Positions 9,822 through 17,390 of a DNA stretch of 64,000 bases are shown here, in pieces (the stretch's first letter is position 1; every line of letters begins with the position of its first letter). The notes under the pieces are model-generated. The model made no database searches. It had not been told where the DNA came from and worked only from the letters and a program-made list of their open reading frames with translations. The DNA is taken from assembly GCF_020177575.1 (NCBI RefSeq), contig NZ_JAHTBK010000001.1, positions 2,930,001 to 2,994,000 on the forward strand. Direction: 5' to 3'. This DNA is from Hasllibacter sp. MH4015 (GTDB taxonomy: Bacteria; Pseudomonadota; Alphaproteobacteria; Rhodobacterales; Rhodobacteraceae). The position numbers and the translations under genes are program-made.

Positions 9822-10234
9822 CTCACTGCCTCCCTCGCCAACGCGGCGGCGAATTGTTCCATGGATGCGGTCAGATCGGGGATTTGCTTGAAGATAATGC
9901 CCGCCATCGGACCAGTATAGTCTTCTCTCATGTGAAATTCGGTCCCATCCGCAACCGGGCGCAATCGGAACCACCGGGTGCCCCGGAACAGGCCAAGCGG
10001 CATCCCGCTTGACCACACCATCTCCCCCGGGGGATTCAACCTGTCCACGCGCAGTTTGAAGGCGCGTTTCGGATCGACTTCGGACCAGAGCGTGATGGTG
10101 CGCCCTTCCGCGATCTGCCCCTCGATCTTCGTGATGCCGAACGTCCCGTCCTGTAGACGGCGCGCATCGGTTAGGATCGGCCAGATCCGCTCCGGGCTTG
10201 CCGCAATCACCCGTTTCGCCTCGTAGAATCTCAT
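9818..10234 (-). CDS. SRPBCC (START-like) family protein
   Basis: 138 residues forming one START/Bet v 1-like fold: an N-terminal strand with the typical IAASPERIWPILTDARR segment, a central beta-sheet and a long C-terminal helix. The fold makes a hydrophobic ligand cavity; the ligand is unknown. First gene of a two-gene operon, divergent from a YafY-type regulator. An inverted repeat lies in the intergenic region 40 nt upstream of the ATG. Regulation by that neighbour is likely. Confidence 0.85.
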   Translation of the reverse strand: MRFYEAKRVIAASPERIWPILTDARRLQDGTFGITKIEGQIAEGRTITLWSEVDPKRAFKLRVDRLNPPGEMVWSSGMPLGLFRGTRWFRLRPVADGTEFHMREDYTGPMAGIIFKQIPDLTASMEQFAAALAREAVR

Positions 10235-10275
10235 GGCGCGTCCTTCAGCTGAGTCGCCCCTGCCTAGACCCCCTT

Positions 10276-10296
10276 ACATGACATCTTCTGTCATGT
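10276..10296. promoter_or_regulatory. Candidate operator of the YafY-like regulator
   Basis: ACATGACA (10276-10283), 5-nt spacer, TGTCATGT (10289-10296): a perfect 8-bp inverted repeat. It lies between two divergent genes and only 13 nt before the regulator start codon, where it could repress both transcripts. Confidence 0.7.
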
Positions 10297-10309
10297 TTAA
10301 ATCCACCCC

Positions 10310-10927
10310 ATGCGCGCGTCCCGCCTCCTCCGAATCCTCCTGATCCTGCAAAACCGGGGGCGCCGGACGGCGGCACAATTGGCGGCGGAGCTGGAATGCG
10401 TCCCCCGCACCATCCTGCGCGACGTCGATGCCATGACGGAGGCGGGCCTGCCGATCATTGTGCATCAAGGCAACCAGGGCGGGATCGAGTTGGGCTTCAA
10501 CTACCGCACCCGCCTGACCGGCCTGACGGAGGAGGAAGCGCGCGCGATGGCGATCCAGCTGTCCGCGCCGACACACGCCATCGACGCACTCGGGATGCCC
10601 GCCGCCCTGCATTCGGCGCGCGCCAAGTTCATCGAAAGCCTGCCCGACCGCGCGCGAAAAGCAGCGGAGGCCGCGCTTGCCGAAATTTCCGTCGCCGCGC
10701 CGGACGTCGCATCCGATCCCTACGTCATCGCCTTGGCCGAGGCGGTGCGGGACCGCCGTATCGTTCGCCTGCGCGCGCGGTCCGGGGCCTCCGTCGAATG
10801 CCACCCCGCGCGGCTTTCCTTCGATGGCGTGGCCTGGGCGCTGCACGATGCCCGCGCGCCGGACGTCGCGATCCCGCAGGGCGATTGGGGCGATCTGAAT
10901 ATCTCCGCCCGCCGCTATTGCGACTGA
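10310..10927 (+). CDS. YafY-like HTH transcriptional regulator
   Basis: 205 residues. An HTH_11 winged helix occupies residues 1-60 (LLRILLILQNRGRRTAAQLA, then RTILRDVDAMTEAGLPI), followed by the linker typical of YafY/WYL regulators. The C-terminal part is short: it ends soon after a WYL-like beta segment (HPARLSFDGVAWALHDAR), whereas full WYL regulators are about 300 residues. It is therefore a compact or C-terminally reduced member. It is divergent from the SRPBCC operon and separated by a perfect inverted repeat, suggesting local autoregulation. Confidence 0.85.
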   Translation: MRASRLLRILLILQNRGRRTAAQLAAELECVPRTILRDVDAMTEAGLPIIVHQGNQGGIELGFNYRTRLTGLTEEEARAMAIQLSAPTHAIDALGMPAALHSARAKFIESLPDRARKAAEAALAEISVAAPDVASDPYVIALAEAVRDRRIVRLRARSGASVECHPARLSFDGVAWALHDARAPDVAIPQGDWGDLNISARRYCD

Positions 10928-11245
10928 CGGGAAGCGCACGCCGGTTTTCCCCGCAAAATGCGCCTCTCGCCTCCCCACATCTAGTGCAAGGGACATTCCC
11001 CCGATGTCCTTCGGCCGCGCCGCCCTCCCCTCAATTCGGCGCGGCCACCCCTCCAAGATACATGCCCATGTTTCGGGCGTGTCGGTCCGGGCCGCAGTTT
11101 CGGTGTTTTGCGGTTCGGGCCGGTCTCACAGCCCCGGAAAACCGGGGGTTGAGGTAAGGGGAACCATATCTCGACATGTTGAGTTGTACGTGAACATAAC
11201 CCCCATAGATGGTGGTTTACGACCCCGTTAACTGGAGTATCGCTG
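10928..11245. other. Intergenic region with a strong hairpin
   Basis: 318 bp without a convincing gene. GGCCGCGCCG (11013-11022) pairs perfectly with CGGCGCGGCC (11037-11046) around a 14-nt loop but has no T-run, so it is not a standard terminator. The last 100 bp are AT-richer and probably contain the promoter of the next small gene. A small RNA is possible but unproven. Confidence 0.4.
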
Positions 11246-11437
11246 ATGTCGACCCAAGCCCTGAGTTTGCACCGCGTCGCTTATGATCCTGAAATGTCCG
11301 CCTTCCGTGCCGAGGCGCAGATCCTCGATGCCAGTGGCATCCACCGCCGCCCGATCCTGTGGCGCGGCCCCACCACGGCGGATTTCAAGCGCATCGCGCG
11401 CGGCCTGCGGGACGCGGCGCTTGGCGGCACCGCCTGA
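11246..11437 (+). CDS. Small hypothetical protein (63 aa)
   Basis: 63 residues, charged, no signal or membrane segment. The start ATG is preceded by GGAG at about 8 nt. The frame shows the strong third-position GC of real genes here, which supports coding. It precedes pyrF by about 60 bp on the same strand. No family recognised. Confidence 0.65.
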   Translation: MSTQALSLHRVAYDPEMSAFRAEAQILDASGIHRRPILWRGPTTADFKRIARGLRDAALGGTA

Positions 11438-11498
11438 CATGGACTTCCCCCGCCCGCGTCCCTAAACGAGGCGCGTGAGTTGAACCGGGGGAATGGCC

Positions 11499-12188
11499 AT
11501 GGCCGATGATCGTCTAATCGTGGCGCTTGATGTGCCAAACGTGGTCCAGGGCCTCGACCTGGCGGAGCGTCTGGGCGACAGTGTCAGCTTCTACAAGATC
11601 GGGCTCGGCATGTTGACGGGCGGCGGGCTGGCGCTGGCCAATGAGCTGAAGCAGGACCACGGCAAACGCATCTTCCTCGACATGAAGCTCTTCGATATCA
11701 GCGCCACGGTGGAGGCGGCGGTGCGCGGCCTCAGCCAGTTCAATCTCGATTTCCTGACCGTCCATGGCGATCCGCACGTGGTGCGTGCCGCGAAGGCAGG
11801 CGCTGCGGGATCGGACACGAAAATCCTCGCCGTGACCATTCTGACCTCGCTCGACCGCGCCGATCTCGACGCTTCGCTGATCCGCGACGGCGCGATCCCC
11901 GACCTGGTCGCCGAGCGCGCCAGCCGCGCGTTCGAGGCGGGGGCCGATGGCGTCATCGCCTCCCCCCAGGAAGCCGCGATGATCCGTGGATTGCCCGAGG
12001 CCGATGGACGCCTGATCGTCACCCCCGGCGTGCGCCCGACCGGCGCGGCGCTCGGCGACCAGAAACGCGTCTCCACCCCGCGCGAGGCGATCGCGGCCGG
12101 AGCCGACCACATCGTCGTGGGCCGCCCGATCTGGCAACACCAGGACCCGCGCGCCGCGGCTCAGATGGTGGTGTCGGAATTGCCATGA
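11499..12188 (+). CDS. pyrF: Orotidine 5'-phosphate decarboxylase
   Basis: Last step of de novo UMP synthesis: decarboxylation of OMP. 229 residues. LIVALDVPN opens the barrel; the catalytic DMKLFDISATV segment lies near residues 60-70; the phosphate-binding VTPGVRP and HIVVGRPIW are near the C-terminus. Of two close ATGs the one at 11499 has the better distance from GGGGGA. The C-terminus now ends SELP with a TGA overlapping the next start. A second copy of the gene's last 34 bp downstream still reads into SELPA and a stop, showing an insertion at the 3' end. Confidence 0.96.
   Translation: MADDRLIVALDVPNVVQGLDLAERLGDSVSFYKIGLGMLTGGGLALANELKQDHGKRIFLDMKLFDISATVEAAVRGLSQFNLDFLTVHGDPHVVRAAKAGAAGSDTKILAVTILTSLDRADLDASLIRDGAIPDLVAERASRAFEAGADGVIASPQEAAMIRGLPEADGRLIVTPGVRPTGAALGDQKRVSTPREAIAAGADHIVVGRPIWQHQDPRAAAQMVVSELP
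12151..12184 (+). repeat. 34-bp direct repeat, copy 1 (3' end of pyrF)
   Basis: Starts GCGCCGCGGCTCAGATGG and ends GGAATTGCC. Identical to 13036-13069, exactly 885 bp downstream. This copy is the functional end of pyrF. Confidence 0.95.
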
Positions 12189-13036
12189 GCCTTACTCTCA
12201 CGACCCTTCTGAGGGCCATGTACCCGGCATTCTCGCCGCTCCAGACGAAACTGCATCTGGCACAATGGAACGGGTTGGAGCACCCGCTGGAGGTGTTCGA
12301 GGCGGGAGATTTCGATGTCTGGCAAGCCGCTCAGACGGCCAGGAATTTCAACCGGGATTTTGTCGTTTCTCTGATCGCTACGCCTTCACCGGACACCTGG
12401 CTCTTCGCCGGCTGCTGGCATGTGGAGGGCGATCCGGATTTTGGCCCGGCGGACTATGACACGCTGGTAGGGCGCAACGGACCAGACACTTACAACTATA
12501 CGCTCACGCCGGTTGCGGCGACCGCCGATCTGTCGGGGCGATTGAACATCCGCTACATCAAGACCGCGCGCGCATCGTATCGCCTGTTTGAAACACTATC
12601 GGACCAATTGCTTGTCTCCTCCCTCATGGATGCTCCTCGCGGAACCCCGCGTTTCCGTGGCTATCGATCTGTCCGGCTAAAGTGGCGAACACTGCAGCGG
12701 ATCATAGCCGAGCGTCCCGACGATTGGAGGACGGCCTTGTCGTCTGTCGGGGGCGTCTACCTGATCGTGACCGCCGATGGTCATCAATATGTTGGTTCTG
12801 CCCACGGCGAAGAAGGTTTTTGGCGCAGGTGGTCCACCTATGTCGAGACCGGAGGCCATGGCGGAAACGTTGGGTTACAGGCATTGATGCGGGATCAGGC
12901 CGACGTTACCCAGTCGTTTCAATTCTCAATCCTCGAAACAGCAGATACGGGGGCGTCGCGTGAACACATCATCGCACGCGAAAGCCATTGGAAACACGTT
13001 CTGGGGTCGCGATCTACGGGATTGAACCTCAACTAG
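12185..13036 (+). CDS. Free-standing GIY-YIG nuclease-domain protein
   Basis: 283 residues. An N-terminal domain of about 185 residues is not recognised. The C-terminal GIY-YIG domain is complete: GVY (190-192), YVG (202-204), arginines 214/215 after the first helix, Glu266 in the metal-binding position and Asn281/283 near the end. All catalytic residues are present, so activity is plausible. The ATG overlaps the pyrF stop as ATGA, and the stop codon's last base is the first base of the second repeat. AT-richer codon use than its neighbours and flanking direct repeats point to acquisition. Alternatives are a homing-type endonuclease or a defence nuclease. Confidence 0.85.
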   Translation: MSLTLTTLLRAMYPAFSPLQTKLHLAQWNGLEHPLEVFEAGDFDVWQAAQTARNFNRDFVVSLIATPSPDTWLFAGCWHVEGDPDFGPADYDTLVGRNGPDTYNYTLTPVAATADLSGRLNIRYIKTARASYRLFETLSDQLLVSSLMDAPRGTPRFRGYRSVRLKWRTLQRIIAERPDDWRTALSSVGGVYLIVTADGHQYVGSAHGEEGFWRRWSTYVETGGHGGNVGLQALMRDQADVTQSFQFSILETADTGASREHIIARESHWKHVLGSRSTGLNLN

Positions 13037-13069
13037 CGCCGCGGCTCAGATGGTGGTGTCGGAATTGCC
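13036..13069 (+). repeat. 34-bp direct repeat, copy 2 (displaced pyrF tail)
   Basis: Exact copy of 12151-12184. In the pyrF frame it continues into GGCCTGA, giving SELPA and a stop: the presumed original end of pyrF. It also encodes the C-terminus of the convergent gene 13046-13912. Confidence 0.95.
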
Positions 13070-13912
13070 GGCCTGACCCTTTTCACGCGCCTTCTGCATC
13101 GCGCGTACCTCGGCCCGCGTGGGCGGAAGCGTCAGATCATCGAGCGTGTCGCAGTAGAATGCGAAGGAATTCGGCAGCCAGAACCGCGCCTCCAGGCTGC
13201 GGTGCTGGGTGGCGGCGAAACCCACGATGGGCGATTCCATATCGACCTCGTCGCGCCCCAGCGTCGGATGGGCCATGTCCATCATCAGGCAGGCCATGGC
13301 CGCGACACCCTCGGGCGTGGCCTCGAAGATGATCTGATCTGCCGCCGCCGGATCGAAGTCGACATGGTGGGCATCCGCCGCGCCCCAGCCATAGGCGAAA
13401 AAGGGGCGGTCCTGCGGATCGACCCTGTGGACGGGCGCCATGGCCCGATCCGCGAAAGGATGGCGCCAGACTTCCTGCGGCCAGTATTCGTACCCGGTGA
13501 ATTGCTGCGGTTTCTGGCCGAAAAGCTTGTGGTCACGCGGCATCGGGTGGTCGATACGGGTATAAAAGGTCCGGGCGCGGCTCGTCGGATGGGTCAGGGT
13601 CAGACCCGCCCATTCGCGGCCCGACAAAAGCAGATGCATCAGCCACAGCCCGAACCGGCGCATCCCCTCAGCCTCGGCATAGACCTCGAACCCGTGGCTG
13701 ACCCCGATCACCTCGAACGGCAGATCGTTGCCGGCGCTGTCACCGGCCCATCCCATGCTGCGCAGAAAGGCGGTGTCGATGACCATGCCACCGAATTCGG
13801 TAAGGTCGGCCAGCGCGTCCGGGAAATCCGCGGGCCGGAAGGTCAGGTCATCGTCCGGCCCAAGCGCCGCCACCTTCTCGGACAGCGGCGCATAGACCGA
13901 CAGATCAGTCAT
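13046..13912 (-). CDS. Conserved hypothetical protein convergent to pyrF
   Basis: 288 residues, soluble, aromatic- and histidine-rich, no signal. I do not recognise the family; no catalytic motif stands out. Its last eight codons lie in the second copy of the pyrF-tail repeat, so before the insertion it overlapped the pyrF 3' end tail-to-tail. It overlaps the NfeD gene by 8 nt at its start, making it the third gene of an SPFH-NfeD operon. Confidence 0.8.
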   Translation of the reverse strand: MTDLSVYAPLSEKVAALGPDDDLTFRPADFPDALADLTEFGGMVIDTAFLRSMGWAGDSAGNDLPFEVIGVSHGFEVYAEAEGMRRFGLWLMHLLLSGREWAGLTLTHPTSRARTFYTRIDHPMPRDHKLFGQKPQQFTGYEYWPQEVWRHPFADRAMAPVHRVDPQDRPFFAYGWGAADAHHVDFDPAAADQIIFEATPEGVAAMACLMMDMAHPTLGRDEVDMESPIVGFAATQHRSLEARFWLPNSFAFYCDTLDDLTLPPTRAEVRAMQKAREKGQAGNSDTTI

Positions 13913-14183
13913 TGATGTCGTGGTCGAAATTCTTCACCTGCCCCTGATACACGCCCAGCCAGCGCCGCAGCCCCAGCCAGGAAATCAGCGAAAGCACCGC
14001 GAAGACGACCAGAAGGATCGGCAGGGAAGCCGCCACGGGCACACCTATCAAGAGCAGGAACGCGATGATCCCCGCACCGATCCCGAACCCCAGCAGCAGG
14101 TAGGAGGGCAACAGAACCTCTCCCACCGCCAGTGCGATGGCCGCAACACCCCAGACCCACCATTGGCTCCATAGCGGGTCCAT
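13905..14183 (-). CDS. NfeD-family membrane protein
   Basis: 92 residues with three hydrophobic segments (about 8-28, 30-50 and 52-70) and a short cytosolic tail: the short NfeD form without the ClpP-like protease domain. NfeD proteins pair with SPFH/stomatin proteins in membrane-domain organisation. Here the SPFH gene ends at the base where this one starts (14183), so they are co-translated. Confidence 0.88.
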   Translation of the reverse strand: MDPLWSQWWVWGVAAIALAVGEVLLPSYLLLGFGIGAGIIAFLLLIGVPVAASLPILLVVFAVLSLISWLGLRRWLGVYQGQVKNFDHDIND

Positions 14184-15061
14184 CAGCTGCGCCCTTTCAA
14201 CATCTGGAACGCCTTGCCGAAGGCATCCACGGCGTCCGCGGGAACCACGATCGTATTACTGCCCGCTCCCGACGACATGGTTCCGATGGCTTTCACCTGC
14301 TCCAGCGCGATGTTGTATTGCACCGCTTCCAGCCCGCCCTTGGCGATGGCTTCGGCCACGACGCCCGTGGCGTAGGCTTCGGCGTCCGCGGTGATGCGGC
14401 GGGCCTCGGCCACCTGCTTGGCCTCGTAAAGCTGCGCGTCGGCGGCCAGCTCCACCGCCCGGCGCTGACCTTCGGCGCGGGTCACGGCGGCGCGCCGCTC
14501 GCGTTCCGCATTCAACTGCTGCAACATCGCGTCGCGCGTTGCCTGGTCAAGGTTCACGTCGAGGATTTCGGCCCGCGTCACCTCGATCCCCCAATCGTTC
14601 ACCGCCTCTTCCACCTGCGCCTTGATCTGCGTGATGAGGGCGGAGCGGTTCGATTGCACCTCGTCGAGGTCCATCTTGCCCATCTCGGCCCGCACGATCC
14701 CGGCGACGGTCGTGGCGATCGCGCCATCCACGTCCCGGATACGGTAGACGGTCTTTTCCGGCTCCAGGATGCGATAGAAGACGGATGTGTCGATCTTCAC
14801 CAGCACGTTGTCCTTGGTGATCGCGTCCTGCTCGGCATTGGGCAGCTGACGCTCCAGCACCGACACCTTGTGGGCCACCCGGTCCAGGAAGGGCACGATG
14901 AAGTTGATCCCCGGCCCCAGCACCGATTTGAGGCGGCCGAACCGCTCGATCACATGTTTTTCCGATTGCGGCACGATGCGGATCGCAAGGAATACGCACA
15001 GGATCAGGAATACGAATACGGCAAGCAGGAACAGGTTCCCGCCCAGAATATCTTCGAGCAT
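14183..15061 (-). CDS. SPFH/stomatin-like (QmcA-type) membrane protein
   Basis: 292 residues: one N-terminal transmembrane helix, an SPFH/band-7 domain (VERFGRLKSVLGPGINFIVPFLD; later VDGAIATTVAGIVRAEMGKMDLDEV), and a coiled-coil alanine/glutamate-rich region that drives oligomerisation. The ATG at 15061 follows AGAGGA; an ATG 12 codons upstream has no ribosome site. It forms an operon with NfeD. Role in membrane quality control is known of the family and inferred here. Confidence 0.92.
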   Translation of the reverse strand: MLEDILGGNLFLLAVFVFLILCVFLAIRIVPQSEKHVIERFGRLKSVLGPGINFIVPFLDRVAHKVSVLERQLPNAEQDAITKDNVLVKIDTSVFYRILEPEKTVYRIRDVDGAIATTVAGIVRAEMGKMDLDEVQSNRSALITQIKAQVEEAVNDWGIEVTRAEILDVNLDQATRDAMLQQLNAERERRAAVTRAEGQRRAVELAADAQLYEAKQVAEARRITADAEAYATGVVAEAIAKGGLEAVQYNIALEQVKAIGTMSSGAGSNTIVVPADAVDAFGKAFQMLKGRS

Positions 15062-15184
15062 GGCTAAAATTCCTCTGAATTGATCTTCGATCTTCATATG
15101 CTGAGGATATGCGGGTTTGGAGCCTCCGACTCCACCCCTAATCGACGGCGGAAATCCCGCAAAACGCAGCGAAAGGGCCTGAAA

Positions 15185-15640
15185 GTGACGATCCCGATGC
15201 GCAGGGCAGGACCCGAGGATGCGGATGCCGTCGCCGCCCTGGTCGACGCGGCCTATCGCCCCTGGATAGACGTCATGGGCATGACACCCGGCCCGATGCT
15301 GGACGATTACGCCGCGCGGATCGCACAGGATTGGGTCGGGCTGCGCGACGATGCGCAGGGACTGGCGGAGGTCATGGTGCTGATCGAGACCGATGATGCG
15401 CTGTTGCTCGACAACCTCGCCATCCGTCCCGACCTACAGGGACAGGGGCGCGGCAAGGGCCTGCTCGATGTGGCCGAAGCCGTCGCGCGGGACCGGGGTT
15501 TCACCCGCCTTCGCCTTTACGCGCACGAGAAGATGGCGGCCAATATCGCGTTCTATTCGCGCCACGGCTTTGCCATCACCCACCGCGTCACGGAACACGG
15601 GCTGCGCCGCGTCTACATGGAAAAACCGCTCACCCCTTGA
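15185..15640 (+). CDS. GNAT-family N-acetyltransferase
   Basis: 151 residues with the GNAT core: a beta-bulge strand LLLDNLAIRPDLQGQGRGKGLL, containing the acetyl-CoA pyrophosphate loop QGQGRG, and a C-terminal AFYSRHGF segment. The start is a GTG at 15185, preceded by AAAGGG; an ATG 35 codons upstream would overlap the SPFH gene and add an unrelated tail. Substrate unknown. Confidence 0.87.
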   Translation: MTIPMRRAGPEDADAVAALVDAAYRPWIDVMGMTPGPMLDDYAARIAQDWVGLRDDAQGLAEVMVLIETDDALLLDNLAIRPDLQGQGRGKGLLDVAEAVARDRGFTRLRLYAHEKMAANIAFYSRHGFAITHRVTEHGLRRVYMEKPLTP

Positions 15641-15658
15641 ACGCCGGGTGCCGCGTGG

Positions 15659-15970
15659 TCAGGCCAGCGCGATCCGCATCGGCCCTTTGCCCGGAAGCCG
15701 CACGACCTCTCCGCGCACTTCCATCTCCAGCTTCACCGTCACCACGTGCCAGCCCAGCTTGCCCAGCCGCTCCAGATCATCGGGCTCCATTCTTGCGCCC
15801 ACCGCGTCACGCAGGTCCCTGTTCAGCATCCCCTCCGCGCCCGCCTCTTCCAGCACGGCGCGAATGGCGGCCCGGACGGCCTCGAATTTCCAGACCGGGA
15901 TATTGCTCGTCGCGCCCTTGCCCTCCGCCGGAGTGCGGCAGGCGATCCGCTCTTCACTGTCCTTCGCCAT
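15659..15970 (-). CDS. DUF6958-type small protein
   Basis: 103 residues, cytosolic. The segment VWKFEAVRAAIRAVLEEAG and the helix-rich middle followed by LGWHVVTVKLEMEVRGEV suggest a winged-helix-like fold. It resembles the DUF6958 family as I remember it, but no function is known. Convergent with the acetyltransferase gene. Confidence 0.7.
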   Translation of the reverse strand: MAKDSEERIACRTPAEGKGATSNIPVWKFEAVRAAIRAVLEEAGAEGMLNRDLRDAVGARMEPDDLERLGKLGWHVVTVKLEMEVRGEVVRLPGKGPMRIALA

Positions 15971-16039
15971 GGCGCATCCTCCTCCCGCGCCTGACTACCA
16001 CATCTTCCGGCCCGGCCCAAAGGCGCGTATCCTGCGCCC

Positions 16040-17293
16040 ATGCCCGCCCTTTGCCGTGATTGCCTGGAAACCTTCGACAATGCACGCCGCTGCCCGGCCT
16101 GCCGGTCGCCGCGCGTCACCTCGCATCCGGAGCTTTACGATCTTCCCATCGCCCACATGGATTGCGACGCCTTCTATGCCTCCGTCGAAAAGCGCGACAA
16201 TCCGGAGCTGCGCGACAAGCCCGTCATCATCGGCGGCGGGCGGCGCGGCGTCGTCTCCACCGCCTGCTACATCGCGCGGATCAAGGGCGTGCGCTCGGCC
16301 ATGCCGATGTTCCAGGCCCTTAAACTCTGCCCCGAAGCGGTGGTCGTGCGCGGCCGGATGGACACCTATGTGGAGGTCTCCAAACAGATCCGCCAGATGA
16401 TGGAGGAGATGACGCCCTCCATCGAACCCCTGTCGCTGGACGAGGCGTTCATGGACCTCACCGGCACCGCCCGCGTCCATGGCCGCCCACCCGCCGTGAT
16501 GCTCGCCCGCCTCGTGAAGCGGATGCGGGACGAGATCGGGATCACCGGCTCCATCGGCCTCAGCCACAACAAGTTCCTGGCCAAGATCGCGTCGGATCTC
16601 GACAAACCGCGCGGCTTCTCGGTGATCGGCGCGGCGGAAACGCAGGACTTCCTGTCGGACAAACCCGTGCGGCTCATCTGGGGCATCGGCGCGGTCGGGC
16701 AGGCCTCGCTCAACAAGGCCGGCATCCACACCTTCGCGGACCTGCAAAGGTGGCAGAGGGAGGCGCTCCACGACCGCTTCGGCTCCATGGGGGAACGGCT
16801 CTGGCATCTGGCACGCGGCGAGGACCACCGGTCGGTCAAACGCAACCGCCCCGTCAAGGGCGTGTCGAACGAGACCACGTTCAACGACGACATCGCCGAT
16901 ACCGACCTTCTGGACGGCCATATCTGGCGCATGGCGGAAAAGGTGTCTGACCGCCTGAAGGCCAAAGGCATTGCCGGGCGCACGGTCACGCTGAAACTCA
17001 AGCGGGCCGATTTTAAACTGATCACGCGGCGCTCCACGCTGCCCGATGCGACCCAGACGGCGGATCGCATCTATTCCACCGCGCGGGCGCTCTTCGACCG
17101 GATGGAGCACCCCGATCCCTACCGCCTCCTGGGCGTGGGCGTGTCGGACCTGATCCCGGCGGAGCAGGCCGATCGGGAGGGGAATTTGCTCGACCCGCAG
17201 GAGGCCGCGCGGCTCAAGGCCGAACGGGCCACCGACGTGATCCGCGACCGCTTCGGGGCCGACGCGATCCTCAAGGGCCGCGCCCTGCGCTAA
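16040..17293 (+). CDS. dinB: DNA polymerase IV with N-terminal zinc ribbon
   Basis: Y-family translesion polymerase, 417 residues. A Cys4 ribbon (C5, C8, C18, C21), typical of alphaproteobacterial DinB, precedes the catalytic core. The acidic residues are Asp41 in HMDCDAFYASVE and Asp134-Glu135 in SLDEAF. Thumb and little-finger domains follow (about 240-390). No clear alphaproteobacterial SOS box (GTTC-N7-GTTC) was seen just upstream, so damage control is not supported here. Confidence 0.95.
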   Translation: MPALCRDCLETFDNARRCPACRSPRVTSHPELYDLPIAHMDCDAFYASVEKRDNPELRDKPVIIGGGRRGVVSTACYIARIKGVRSAMPMFQALKLCPEAVVVRGRMDTYVEVSKQIRQMMEEMTPSIEPLSLDEAFMDLTGTARVHGRPPAVMLARLVKRMRDEIGITGSIGLSHNKFLAKIASDLDKPRGFSVIGAAETQDFLSDKPVRLIWGIGAVGQASLNKAGIHTFADLQRWQREALHDRFGSMGERLWHLARGEDHRSVKRNRPVKGVSNETTFNDDIADTDLLDGHIWRMAEKVSDRLKAKGIAGRTVTLKLKRADFKLITRRSTLPDATQTADRIYSTARALFDRMEHPDPYRLLGVGVSDLIPAEQADREGNLLDPQEAARLKAERATDVIRDRFGADAILKGRALR

Positions 17294-17303
17294 GGCTCTG
17301 GCC

Positions 17304-17330
17304 TTCTTTGCTTCGAAAATACCTCGGGGG
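17304..17330. repeat. Rhodobacterales-type intergenic motif, copy 1
   Basis: On the minus strand it contains GAGGTATTTTCGAAGCAAAG. It resembles 24791-24816 and, more loosely, 46286-46326. All three are in non-coding gaps near gene ends. Role unknown. Confidence 0.5.
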
Positions 17331-17335
17331 GGCAA

Positions 17336-17384
17336 GGGGGGCCGCGCCCCCCAAAAGGGGTGGGAGGGCGGGCCCTCCCACCCC
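17336..17384. terminator. Two consecutive GC hairpins between convergent genes
   Basis: Hairpin 1: GGGGGGC (17336-17342) with GCCCCCC (17346-17352). Hairpin 2: GGGGTGGGAGGG (17357-17368) with CCCTCCCACCCC (17373-17384). They sit tail-to-tail between dinB and the amidohydrolase and probably terminate both; neither has a classical T-run, only AAAA between them (TTTT on the minus strand after hairpin 2). Confidence 0.6.
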
Positions 17385-17390
17385 TCAAAT

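Larger units (their letters stand above)
12185..13069 (+). mobile_element. Putative minimal insertion: GIY-YIG gene plus pyrF-tail repeat
   Basis: 885 bp between the two repeat copies. It contains one gene and nothing resembling an integrase or transposase. Base composition is visibly lower in GC than pyrF and the next gene. The outcome, a host gene 3' end restored at the entry side with the old end left at the far side, is that of site-specific entry at a gene tail. Whether the GIY-YIG protein drives it is inference. Confidence 0.65.

Noticed and set aside
11013-11046. Hairpin as a terminator for the YafY-like gene
   Set aside because: No T-run on either side and 85 bp from the stop.
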